Of a stretch of 64,000 bases of DNA, positions 50,178 through 59,900 are shown piece by piece. The stretch covers positions 1 through 64,000 of the forward strand of contig JAXMBM010000017.1 of assembly GCA_046349855.1 (NCBI GenBank). The letters are read 5' to 3'. Below the pieces are notes generated by a model. That model had not been told where the DNA came from. It ran no database searches and worked only from the letters and a program-made list of their open reading frames with translations. A program made the position numbers and the translations under genes. The DNA comes from CAIXSC01 sp046349855 (GTDB lineage Bacteria > Planctomycetota > Planctomycetia > Pirellulales > Pirellulaceae). Within the stretch, counting starts at the first letter, position 1. Each line of letters begins with the position of its first letter.

Positions 50178-51899
50178 ATGAGAGCTTCTCTTTCCGTCCT
50201 CTTCACGCTCGTCTTGTGCCATTCGGCGTGGGGAGAAATCAAGACCGAGACCACCGCTGTCGCGATGCGAGACGGTGTGAAACTCGCGACCGACGTATAT
50301 CGCGATCACGCCGTTGAGCGGGCTCCCGTCGTGTTGATTCGCACCCCGTATGATCGCACCCGGCAGAAGTCGGTCGCTGAGCGTTGGGTCCAGGCGGGAT
50401 ATGTCTTCGTGGCGCAGGACTGTCGCGGCACGCGGGCTTCGGAAGGCGTGCTGGCGCCCTACAACAACGAAGGTCAGGACGGCTACGACACGATCGAATG
50501 GCTCACCCGACAACCATGGTGCAACGGACGCGTCGGGATGATCGGCGGTTCGTATGTCGGCGCCGTGCAATGGCAGGCGGCCGTCGAGAATCCGCCGGGG
50601 CTGGTCGTGATCGCACCGCAGGCGACGTGGAGCAGCTTTTACCGGAACCTGTATCTCGGCGGCGCGGTGCGGCTGTCATTGATCGCCGGGTGGATTGCAG
50701 GCAACACGCCGAAGCCCGACGGCGTCACGCCTGCCGACATGAATCATGCGCTGCTGCGGTTACCACTAAGCGACGTCGACGAGGCGATCGGCTGGCCGAT
50801 GCCGTGGCTCGACGCCTATCTCACGCACCCCGAGCCGAACGGTTTCTGGACGCGTCTCGACCTCACAACGCGGCTGCCGGAACTGCAACTCCCCGTGCTG
50901 CATGTTGTCGGCTATCACGACTTCTTTTCCCGCGAGTCGGTCGACAATTTCGTCCTCCTGCAGAAGCACGCGCGCGACCCTGAGACTCGTCGCCAGCAGC
51001 GTCTCATACTCGGCCCGTGGGATCACGGCACGATTGGCAAGTCGAAAGTGGCGGAGGTCGACTTCGGTGCGGAAGCGGCGCTCGATGTCGCTGCGATTCA
51101 GCTTGATTGGTTCGACCGCTACTTGAAGCAGGACGCAGGGGCGCAAGCGCAGCCCTTTCCCCCCGTGAGGTACTTCTCGATGGGTGACAATGTGTGGCGC
51201 GATGCTCAGACATGGCCACCCGCAGGCGTCGTCGCGACATCATTCTTCCTGCACTCGGACGGCGGAGCGAATACTCGCAACGGGAATGGCCGGCTGAGTC
51301 GGCAAGCTCCAACTCAGGAGCAACCGGCCGACTCCTACCGAGCCGATCCCGCCAATCCGACGCTCTCCAGTCCAGTGACCGAGACTCGACCGCTCAAAGC
51401 CGCTGTGTGGGGACCGGTCGATCAACGAGCGACCGAAGACCGCGACGACGTGCTCGTCTACACGAGTGACGTGCTGACGGAGCCGCTGACGTTCGCCGGC
51501 AACATCGAAGCCAGATTGCACGTGAGTACCGACACGCCCGACGCGGATTGGGTCGTGAAGCTCATCGATGTGCATCCCGACGGGTTCGCTCCTCACCTCG
51601 CTCGCGGCATCCTCCGCGGTCGATATCGTCGCTCGTTGCTCAGGCCCGAACTGATGCAGCCCGGTCAGGTCTACGAGATCACGGTCGACCTCGGCCCCGC
51701 CGCCGCCACGATCGCGAAAGGACATCGTCTGCGCGTGGACATCAGCGGCGCGGACTTTCCGCTCTACGACCGCAACCCCAACACCGCCGCAGGGATCTTC
51801 GGCAACACGACGGCGATCGCCGTCGAGCAGGTCCATCATCGTCCCGATGCGCTGTCACGGATTGTCCTTCCCGTTTCCTCTCCCAAGCGGGATGACTAG
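50178..51899 (+). CDS. Secreted CocE/NonD-family (X-Pro dipeptidyl-peptidase S15) hydrolase
   Basis: 573 residues from ATG 50178, giving the signal peptide 'ASLSVLFTLVLCHSAWG'; a GTG at 50136 overlapping the previous stop would put the signal at residue 15. Alpha/beta-hydrolase part: 'GYVFVAQDCRGTRASEG', nucleophile elbow 'IGGSYVGAVQWQAA' with Ser125, and catalytic-His segment 'LGPWDHGTIG'. The C-terminal jelly-roll has 'DWVVKLIDVHPDG' and 'GHRLRVDISGADFP'. Members hydrolyse esters, amides or glutaryl-acyl bonds (cocaine esterase, cephalosporin acylase); substrate unknown. Likely co-transcribed with the sialidase. Confidence 0.85.
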   Translation: MRASLSVLFTLVLCHSAWGEIKTETTAVAMRDGVKLATDVYRDHAVERAPVVLIRTPYDRTRQKSVAERWVQAGYVFVAQDCRGTRASEGVLAPYNNEGQDGYDTIEWLTRQPWCNGRVGMIGGSYVGAVQWQAAVENPPGLVVIAPQATWSSFYRNLYLGGAVRLSLIAGWIAGNTPKPDGVTPADMNHALLRLPLSDVDEAIGWPMPWLDAYLTHPEPNGFWTRLDLTTRLPELQLPVLHVVGYHDFFSRESVDNFVLLQKHARDPETRRQQRLILGPWDHGTIGKSKVAEVDFGAEAALDVAAIQLDWFDRYLKQDAGAQAQPFPPVRYFSMGDNVWRDAQTWPPAGVVATSFFLHSDGGANTRNGNGRLSRQAPTQEQPADSYRADPANPTLSSPVTETRPLKAAVWGPVDQRATEDRDDVLVYTSDVLTEPLTFAGNIEARLHVSTDTPDADWVVKLIDVHPDGFAPHLARGILRGRYRRSLLRPELMQPGQVYEITVDLGPAAATIAKGHRLRVDISGADFPLYDRNPNTAAGIFGNTTAIAVEQVHHRPDALSRIVLPVSSPKRDD

Positions 51900-51945
51900 C
51901 GCAGAAACGGTGTCAGGACACGCAACCAAGAGTCCTGACACGCCT

Positions 51946-54900
51946 TCAATCGGCGGACAGTACCCCCAGGTTCCAGCAATGGACGACAGGTTGATTTTCT
52001 CGCAGCACCGCCAGACGCTGTGCCTGAGCGGCCAGGCGTAGTGTTCGCACCGGCAGGTCTCCTTCGGTTAAGACCAGCGTCACTTGCCAACCTGCCGACG
52101 TGCGGTCCCAGCGGCGGACGGCGCCGTCCCGTCCGCCGCTCCACAGCCGTTGTCCCGAAGGCTCGAAGACCAGGGCCGTAATCGGTCGCGCGTGCCCGAT
52201 CATCTCGGCCACTGGCGCGCCGGTCACCAGGTCCACTAACTGCATCGCGCCCGTGCGTGAACCGACCGCCAGCCAGCGGCCATCTCGACTCAGGGCCACC
52301 GCACTCACCTCGCCGCCCGGCCCCACTCGGACCTGCGGACCCGCGAGGGCTTCCGACGTTTCCCAGATCAGGACCTGTCCCCCGCCGCACCCCACCGCCA
52401 GTCGCCGTCCTCCCCAGGCCAGGCAAGTGAGCTGACCGTTGCCTGTGAAATAGGTCGTGGACGCGTGATCGGAGTAATGGAGCAAGTCTCCCGAATCGGT
52501 ATTCCACATCGCGAGGCGACTGCCACGCACGATAGCGCAGCACTTCGTACCGTCGCTGGACAGCGCCATGGGGCCCCAATAGCGATAGGCCAGGGAGTGT
52601 TGATCCACCTCATGGTCGTCCGGCAGCAGCAGGACCTCGTCGAGAAACATCTGGCTGACGCAATCCGGACGGGGCTGAACCACCAACTCCGCAGTGCGTT
52701 GGGCCTGAAGATCGGTAACAAAGCCGGCATGCAGCCATTGGTAGGTATCGTCTGCCAGATGTTCCCGTTCGGTCAATTCCTGCCCCGCCAACCCGAGACG
52801 CAGGGCAGGAGCGCTGTCGTGCTCCGATCGGCAACGGACGCGGAGAAGAACGGCGAGTGATTCGGCCCCTCTCCCCGCCGCCGGAAGAGACACACGGAGC
52901 CGCATTTCCGGTGTGGCAGAGTTCACGTCCCAGCGGAGCGCTCGACCGTCGTACGCCGCCGAGTCGGAAACAAGGTGGAGCGGCGCCGTCCCGTCGACAC
53001 GCTGGATGTCGTCCTGTTCGACGACTTGCGTGACCACTCCGTCGGGCTGCAGTTGCCGAGGCCAGCGAGGAGGCTGGCCCGGCCTGCTCCAATGCAGCCC
53101 CAACAATTCGCAGCCGATCGCCAACCGCTGTCCCCGCTCATCCCCGGCGAGATGCGTGAGGGTCGGTCGATGGGCCACACGATAGCGTAGTCGGGGATGG
53201 TGGCCCCGAGAGAGATGGAACGAAGGCGGGCCGGAGCCGTCGAGCGCCGCCGTCCCGTATTCGACGCCCACCAGCATTTCCCCGGAGAAGCGTGTACTGA
53301 GATAGGCCACATGTCGGCCATCGTCGGTCACGGCCACGTCGTGAATGGCATCCACCGCGTAGACCGCCACCTGGTCCGCATCGGGAGGGCGCACTTCGTA
53401 GAGCATCACTCCGCGATCCTGAGCGATCGCCAGCCACTGTCCGTCGGGACTGACCGCGAATCGGGCGTAACTCGGGCCGCGACTGGACAGCGAGGTGACA
53501 TGCCGACCACTGGTCAGGTCGTAGAGGCGTACCGCATCACTGCTGGTGGCCACGCAGGCGAGTCCGCGTGACGGAATAACCGCCGCCGCACCCTCTAACT
53601 GCACGCCCGGTTCATCATCCGGTTCGCGGATGGCGAACATCCGGCGACCGGTACGGGCTTCCAGCGCGACGAGTCCGTCCAACCTCGTTCCAATCACCCA
53701 CCGCCCGTCCGCCGCATGCGTGACGTCCGAGATGTCGTCTTCCAGTGGACTCACGTCGGTTCGATATCGGTGCGTGAGCGCATCCAGTACGCGATACCAG
53801 CTGAAGATCACGCTGATGTCCCGACCGGCCGGATGCAGCGAAAACCCGGGCCGCACTCCCTGCCAATCGCCGGCCGGCCTCCACCCCTCGTCCAACATCC
53901 AGGACCGCAGCGTGTCGCCGTAATTGCAGGTCGCGTACAGCGTGTGCGAGTCCGCGGAAAACTGCAGATGCTCCAGATGCTGCTTGGGAAAGGCGTCGAG
54001 CACGACCGGCTCCGCGGGCGTGCTCAGCTCCCACAGATGGATCTTCCCCTGGCGAGTTCCCCCCGCGAGCCAGCGGCCATCAGGGCTATATGCCAGCGCG
54101 GTGAATCCTTCCTGAAATCGTGTCGTGCCTTCCCCGGTGGCGACGCGATTCCACAGCATCGCCATGTTCTGTGCCGCAATCTGGATGGTCCGGCGTCCGC
54201 GACTCTCGCGGGAGGCCACATCGTAGAAATGGACCGAGGCACTGAGGTGTCCGCGACTTTCTCCCACCGCCAAGGTACGGCCATCGTGGCTGAATGCCAG
54301 ACCAAGGACAACAACTCCTTCGGCGATCATCCCCGCTTCCCGGACGTCGTTTGCCAGACGGCAGGCCGCCATGCGGGAACGCAACAGCACTTCGTCCAGC
54401 TGAGGATCGGCGAGCCGGGACGCAGATTGCAATTCGTCGAGTGCCTTCCACGACCAGCCGGGCTGCCGCGTCGACGACAACTCTCCCGCCCGTGTCAGCT
54501 GACGCGTGGCGGTCTCCAGATTGGCCAGTTCCAGATTGCGTTGGGCCAATTGCATCTGCTGATGTGCAACCTTGGACTGTTCGCTCGCCAGACGCGACTG
54601 GAACTCGGCCGTGCGCTGCCACTGTCGCGAACGGCTGCGGAATTCGAGGCCGGCGCCCAGCAACAGACAGACCAGCGTGGACAGACCGACGAGCGCGGCC
54701 GTCTTGGGATTGCGGCGTGTCCACCGCCAGACCCGTTCGGCGCGCGACACGGGCCGAGCCACGATCGGCTCGCCGCGTGCGTACCGCGATAGATCCTCCG
54801 CCAGCGCCGTAGCGGAAGCGTAACGCTGCAGGGGCGATTTCTGCAGACACTTGAGACAGATGGTCTCCAGATCGCAGGGCACCGCCGGATTCGCCTGGGA

Positions 54901-55899
54901 CGGCGGCACAGGCTCCTGCTCAATGACTTGCCGGAGCGTGGCGCTGAGCGTCGCGGCTTGAAACGGCGGATGACCGGTCAAGGCGGCATAGAGGATGGCG
55001 CCACAGGCGTAGATGTCGACCGGCGGCCCCAGGTCGTGGATCCGTCCGGCCGCCTGTTCCGGCGCCATGTAGCTGGGCGTCCCCAGCACGGCACCGGATT
55101 GGGTGAGTCCATCGGCGCTGTCGGTCCGCTTGGCCAGTCCGAAATCGGTGAGTCGTACCTGTCCAGCAGCATCGACCAGAACGTTGTGCGGCTTGAGATC
55201 GCGATGCATGATCCCTCGCGAATGCGCGTACTCGACGCTGAGCGCAATCTGCCGCACCAGATCCGCTGCTTCCCGGACCGGCAAGGGCCCCTGTTGCAAC
55301 CGTTCCTGCAGTGACGCTCCGTCGACAAATGCCATCGAGAAGTAATGCCTGCCGTCGGCAATCCCGACTTCGTAGATCGGCACGATTCCCGGATGATCGA
55401 GCGTGGCCGCCGCCGCCGCCTCATTCTGGAATCGCTTGACTTCGGCCTCCGTGGCCAAACGACCGGCCAGGATCATCTTCAGAGCCACAATGCGATTGAG
55501 TCCGATCTGCCGCGCTCGGTACACAACTCCCATGCCGCCGCGCGCCAACTCTTCCAACAATTCGTAATTGCCGAACTGGACCGGCCCGTCCTCCGCGTTT
55601 TCCCGGACGGCGGGCGACCGCCGAAGGGGCGCTCGCGGCCAGAGTTGTTCCAGCAGCTTCAGACAGTACTCGGCCCCCAAGAGCTGCTGAGCCACCGCGG
55701 GAGGAAGTGCTGCCGACGGGCTTTCGGAATCGGCGCCGCCCGCGGCCAGAATGCCGTCATAGGCCAACAGGATGTAATCCATCTCCGCCAGCGGCTCAGC
55801 GTTCCCCTCCGTTTCGTCACCCCTCGCATCGCGATGGTCGCCAGCCGGGGCCAGCCCTTCCGTCGGTTGACCGGATGCGGAAAGGTCGCAGGAGTTCAT
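51946..55899 (-). CDS. Membrane Ser/Thr protein kinase with WD40 propellers
   Basis: 1317 residues. N-terminal 110 residues are acidic linker, then a Hanks-type kinase domain (about 111-375): glycine loop 'LARGGMGVVYRA', Lys141 in 'VALKMIL', catalytic 'IMHRDLKPHN' with Asp234, 'DFGLAKR' and 'GTPSYMAPEQAAG'. One membrane helix lies at about 400-418, then a coiled coil ('HQQMQLAQRNLELANLETAT') and a large C-terminal part of WD40-like blades ('LAFSHDGRTLAVGES', 'ALAYSPDGRWLAGGTRQGKI', 'AVALSRDGRWLAVGS', 'ALVFEPSGQRLWSGGRDGAV'). Its start overlaps the ECF sigma stop by 4 bp, so the two are one signalling unit: kinase senses via the propeller, sigma gives output. Confidence 0.93.
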   Translation of the reverse strand: MNSCDLSASGQPTEGLAPAGDHRDARGDETEGNAEPLAEMDYILLAYDGILAAGGADSESPSAALPPAVAQQLLGAEYCLKLLEQLWPRAPLRRSPAVRENAEDGPVQFGNYELLEELARGGMGVVYRARQIGLNRIVALKMILAGRLATEAEVKRFQNEAAAAATLDHPGIVPIYEVGIADGRHYFSMAFVDGASLQERLQQGPLPVREAADLVRQIALSVEYAHSRGIMHRDLKPHNVLVDAAGQVRLTDFGLAKRTDSADGLTQSGAVLGTPSYMAPEQAAGRIHDLGPPVDIYACGAILYAALTGHPPFQAATLSATLRQVIEQEPVPPSQANPAVPCDLETICLKCLQKSPLQRYASATALAEDLSRYARGEPIVARPVSRAERVWRWTRRNPKTAALVGLSTLVCLLLGAGLEFRSRSRQWQRTAEFQSRLASEQSKVAHQQMQLAQRNLELANLETATRQLTRAGELSSTRQPGWSWKALDELQSASRLADPQLDEVLLRSRMAACRLANDVREAGMIAEGVVVLGLAFSHDGRTLAVGESRGHLSASVHFYDVASRESRGRRTIQIAAQNMAMLWNRVATGEGTTRFQEGFTALAYSPDGRWLAGGTRQGKIHLWELSTPAEPVVLDAFPKQHLEHLQFSADSHTLYATCNYGDTLRSWMLDEGWRPAGDWQGVRPGFSLHPAGRDISVIFSWYRVLDALTHRYRTDVSPLEDDISDVTHAADGRWVIGTRLDGLVALEARTGRRMFAIREPDDEPGVQLEGAAAVIPSRGLACVATSSDAVRLYDLTSGRHVTSLSSRGPSYARFAVSPDGQWLAIAQDRGVMLYEVRPPDADQVAVYAVDAIHDVAVTDDGRHVAYLSTRFSGEMLVGVEYGTAALDGSGPPSFHLSRGHHPRLRYRVAHRPTLTHLAGDERGQRLAIGCELLGLHWSRPGQPPRWPRQLQPDGVVTQVVEQDDIQRVDGTAPLHLVSDSAAYDGRALRWDVNSATPEMRLRVSLPAAGRGAESLAVLLRVRCRSEHDSAPALRLGLAGQELTEREHLADDTYQWLHAGFVTDLQAQRTAELVVQPRPDCVSQMFLDEVLLLPDDHEVDQHSLAYRYWGPMALSSDGTKCCAIVRGSRLAMWNTDSGDLLHYSDHASTTYFTGNGQLTCLAWGGRRLAVGCGGGQVLIWETSEALAGPQVRVGPGGEVSAVALSRDGRWLAVGSRTGAMQLVDLVTGAPVAEMIGHARPITALVFEPSGQRLWSGGRDGAVRRWDRTSAGWQVTLVLTEGDLPVRTLRLAAQAQRLAVLRENQPVVHCWNLGVLSAD

Positions 55900-56552
55900 G
55901 AGGGGGGCGTCACTTCATCGGGAGGACGGATACGACCCTGCAGAGCTCGTACGGCCCGGACCCACAGCTTGCGGGCCGCCTCCGGCGATCGCTGGATCCG
56001 TGCTCCGATCTCGGCAAAAGTCAGCCCTTGCTCATGATGGAGACGAATCACCTGCGCCATCACCGGCGGCAGTTCGTCGATCGCCATCAACAGACGCTGC
56101 GTCTCTTCCTCCAGCATGGCGGCCCCCTCCGGCGACCGCTCCGCGCGGTCGGCGACACGCGCTGCCTCGTTGCGCTCCTGAGTCACCTCCAGGGCAACTT
56201 CCCGGGCCAGATCGCGTTTCGCTGTGCCAAAGTACTGCCGCTCCACATTCGCCAGATTGTTGATCAGAATCTGTCGCAGCCATGCTAACAGTTCGACTTC
56301 ATCGTTGCCGCTAAACCTGGAGAAATCCTGAAACGCTTCGAGCAGCGTTTGCTGGACAAGATCGGAGCCGCCGAGTTTGGGACGGAGCCGCGAGTGCAAT
56401 TCTGCGTGGGCAATCGCCAGCAGATACTGGCGACACTCCTCGCTCAGGCACCCCACGGCGTCGACCGAGCCACCGCGGGCCTGGCTGATCCACGCGGTCA
56501 TCCGTCCCGAGCGGGACGTCGCCGGCGGCGAACCGTCCGCATCGTTTGTCAT
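55896..56552 (-). CDS. ECF-type sigma factor linked to Ser/Thr kinase
   Basis: 218 residues. Region 2: 'RSRLRPKLGGSDLVQQTLLE'-like 'HSRLRPKLGGSDLVQQTLLE' and 'FQDFSRFSGNDEVELLAWLR', then 'QILINNLANVERQYFGTAKR'. Region 4: 'IDELPPVMAQVIRLHHEQGL' and 'TFAEIGARIQRSPEAARKLW'. It is of the planctomycete type in which an ECF gene precedes a Hanks kinase gene, and no anti-sigma gene is present. The kinase, by phosphorylation, is the likely controller. ATGA overlap with the kinase gene. Upstream is a 380-bp divergent spacer. Confidence 0.9.
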   Translation of the reverse strand: MTNDADGSPPATSRSGRMTAWISQARGGSVDAVGCLSEECRQYLLAIAHAELHSRLRPKLGGSDLVQQTLLEAFQDFSRFSGNDEVELLAWLRQILINNLANVERQYFGTAKRDLAREVALEVTQERNEAARVADRAERSPEGAAMLEEETQRLLMAIDELPPVMAQVIRLHHEQGLTFAEIGARIQRSPEAARKLWVRAVRALQGRIRPPDEVTPPS

Positions 56553-56933
56553 TGGTGATTACTCTCCGTCAGCCAGGGCCAGCGAGACGGAGTGTATTCG
56601 GCCGTCCTCCGAGCGCCAAGTCTCGCGACACCTGCCCTGGTGTCCAGGCGTCGGCCACCATCGTAACGCGACGGCGTTCGCCGTGCCGCGCACCGAGGCG
56701 GAGAGTTTTTTTCCAAAAAAGCTCGCCCGAAGTGTCCGCTGCCGAAGATTTCCGTGCTACGGGAGTGAGGCAAGCGACGCATCACCACACTTGCCCCTGA
56801 CGTCCGCTGCGCTCGGGCCCTCGCCGGCCGCCCCTCACCTGGTTCCCCCCGTCTGATCATCGCCCGATTCGCGGAACGCCACACCTGGCCCTGCCGACCC
56901 GACTGCCTGCTCCCTTTGATTAAGGAACTCTCC
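56553..56933. other. Divergent spacer between ECF sigma and giant secreted protein genes
   Basis: No gene seen. It contains one near-palindromic A/T tract (TTTTTTT-CC-AAAAAA around 56706-56721), unusual in this GC-rich DNA, which could be a promoter UP-element or an operator. Promoters of both flanking genes should lie here but I cannot assign them. Confidence 0.5.
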
Positions 56934-59900
56934 GTGCTGATCCCGCGCTCCCTGACAGGTCTGTTCCGTTACCCCAGGATGGCCTCGTCAAAGAACGGAA
57001 AACGATCCCGCCCGTCGCGTTACGCTCGTCGTCGCCTGGCCGCCGAGATCCTGGAGCACCGTGCGTTGCTCGCCACCTTCTCTGTCAATACCTTCACTCT
57101 CCCTCCCGGAAGTGGACTCGGGGGGATCGTGGCGGGCGACTGGAATGCGGACGGCAAAGCCGACGTGGCCTTGTCGAACTGGAGCAACGGAACCGTCTAC
57201 GTGGCCCAAGGTACCGGCGCAGGTGGTTTGTCGGGGTTTTCCGGCCTTTCCTCTGGATTGGGGGCGGGCGACCTGTACTCGATTACCGCCGGCGATCTCA
57301 CCGGAGATTCCGCACCGGAACTCGTCTTTTCGTCCTATGGTTCAGGTGCCGTTCGCGTGTTCAATAACAACGGCTCCGGCGGGTTTTCCGTGGGAAACTC
57401 CGCAAGCTTGGGCGGTACGGGTGAACAGCCCGTGATCGCCGACATGAATGGCGACGGGATTAAGGACATCGTGGTTGGTTTGTTCAGTACCTACGGTATC
57501 CGCATCCTCTATCGTGACGGCAGCGGCAATTTTTCGAGCAGTTCATACATCAACGCGGGTTATTCGGTGACGGGCGTTACCGTGGGGGACTTTAACGGAG
57601 ATGGACGGCCCGACATCGCTGCCACGCTTTATACATCAAACATGGTGCTTGTGGCGTTGAACCAGGGGCAGATGCCCATTCCTTCGTTCTCTACGGCTTT
57701 CTTGGTAACCGGTGCGAATCCCTCCGCCGTCGTCAGTGTGGACCTCGATGGCGATTCGGACCTGGACATCGCCGTCAGCAACTTGAATTCGGACTACGTC
57801 ACTCTCTATCGCAACGGAGGCACCGGCAGCTTTACCTCGATGGGATCCGTATCGACGGGAAGCCTCAGCAGTTCCCGGGGACTCGACTACGCTGACTTCG
57901 ACGGCGACGGTGACTACGATCTCGTGGCCGCCATAGGGTCGCAAGACGTACTGCGAGTGCTGCGCAATAATGGTGGCTTCAGCTTCACCGCAGAATTTCC
58001 TATCTTCGTTCCCGCCGGTCCGTTCGCGCTGGATATCGCCGACTTTAACGGCGATGGAAAGTCCGACATCGCGGTCTCGCACTCGAGCGCCAATTACACC
58101 TCACTGGTGCTCAACACGACCAACTGGAATCCCACGGGACTGAACCTGAGTAACTCTTCGGTACCGGAGAATCTGGCGTTCGGTACTCCCTTCGGCGCAT
58201 TCTCAACAACCGATCCGGACGTTGGCAATTCATTTACCTATAGCCTGGTAGGTGGCGCTGGAAGTACCGACAACGCCCTGTTCAGCATCTCCGGGAATAC
58301 GCTGCGAGTAAACGCGTCCTTAGACTTCGAGGCCAGCCCCACCCGCTCCATTCGCGTGCGGACCACGGATCAGGGTGGTTTATTCTTCGAACGCACTTTC
58401 ACCATCACCATTACGAACGTCAACGAAACTCCCACCGCCCTCGCCCTCGACAACGGGACCCTCGACGAAAATGCCGGTGCCGACGCCGTGGTCGGCAACC
58501 TGTCGACCACGGATCCCGACGCCGCCAACACCTTCACCTACTCCCTCGTCGGCGGTGCCGGCGACACCGACAACGCCCTCTTCAATCTCTCGGGCAACCA
58601 GCTCCGCGCCACCAATTCGCTCGACTTCGAAGCCGCCGGATCCCGCACCGTCCGGATCCGCACCACCGACCAGGGTGGACTCTCGTATGAAAGCTCGTTG
58701 ACAATATCGGTGAACAACGTCAACGAATCCCCCACGGCATTCACGTTGAGTAACACGACGATTCCCGAGAATACGCCGGCCGGTACGGCGGTCGGGACTT
58801 TCAACACGACCGACCCGGATGCGGGAGACACGTTCAGCTATGCGTTGGTGGCCGGCGCCGGCAGCACGGACAATGCTTCCTTTACCGTCGTCGGACAGCA
58901 GCTCCGGCTGGCCATCGTGCCTGATTATGAAACCCAGACCAGCTATTCGGTTCGAGTCCGCTCGACCGATGCGGGTGGACTGTCCGTGGAACAGTCCTTC
59001 GTGATTACGGTGACCGATGTCCTGGAAGGCGGCGTCCCCATTTCGGGCACGGCCGGCAACGACGCCTTCACCGTGATCTACTCGGCAGCCGACATCCGCG
59101 TGTCGCTGAGCACGAACGGTGGTCCGACGAATCTGCTGGGAGTTTACCCGTTCGGCACGCAATTGATCGTCAATGGGCTGGGAGGAACCGATGCATTCAC
59201 ACTCGGCCTGACCCCCGATCAGTTGGGTGAGCTGACGGGGGCCCAGATCGCGGCCCTGCAGTCCTTCCTCGCCGCGCCCACCGGCCAGACGCTCAATCTG
59301 TCCGTGCCGCCGGCGAGCGACCTGACGGCGGTGAATTTTGAATCCGCGCAACTGGTCGTCAACGACGACTCCACACTGAGCAACATTACTCTCTGCCTAT
59401 CCCGCGTCACCAGCGAGGCCCAGATCGTGGTGGGGACGCCGGGCCCCGAAACCCTGTCTGGTTCGAACGCCGCCGACCTGATCTTTGGCCAGGGGGGAGA
59501 CGACGTGCTGCGGGGATTCGATGGGGCAGATTGCCTGTTCGGTGGAGCGGGACAGGACAGCCTGTACGGCGACTACGGCGACGATCTGCTGTCAGGCGGC
59601 AGCGGGCACGACGCGCTGTACGGGGCCGACGGTTTCGACAGCCTGCTGGGCGGCGCGGGCCAGGATTCGCTCGACGGTGGCCTGCACGACGACCAGTTGG
59701 ACGGCGGAGCGGACGCGGACACCGTCCTGGGCGGGCCCGGATTCGATATCTTCCGAGTGCAATTCGCCGAAGCAGCCGCGGACATCATGAACGGCGGCGA
59801 CAACACCGACACCGTGCTCAACGTGGCGACGGCCCCCGTGGTCATCGGGAACTTCAACGCCGGAACGAGCAGCATTGAGGCCTGGTCCGGCAATAACCAG

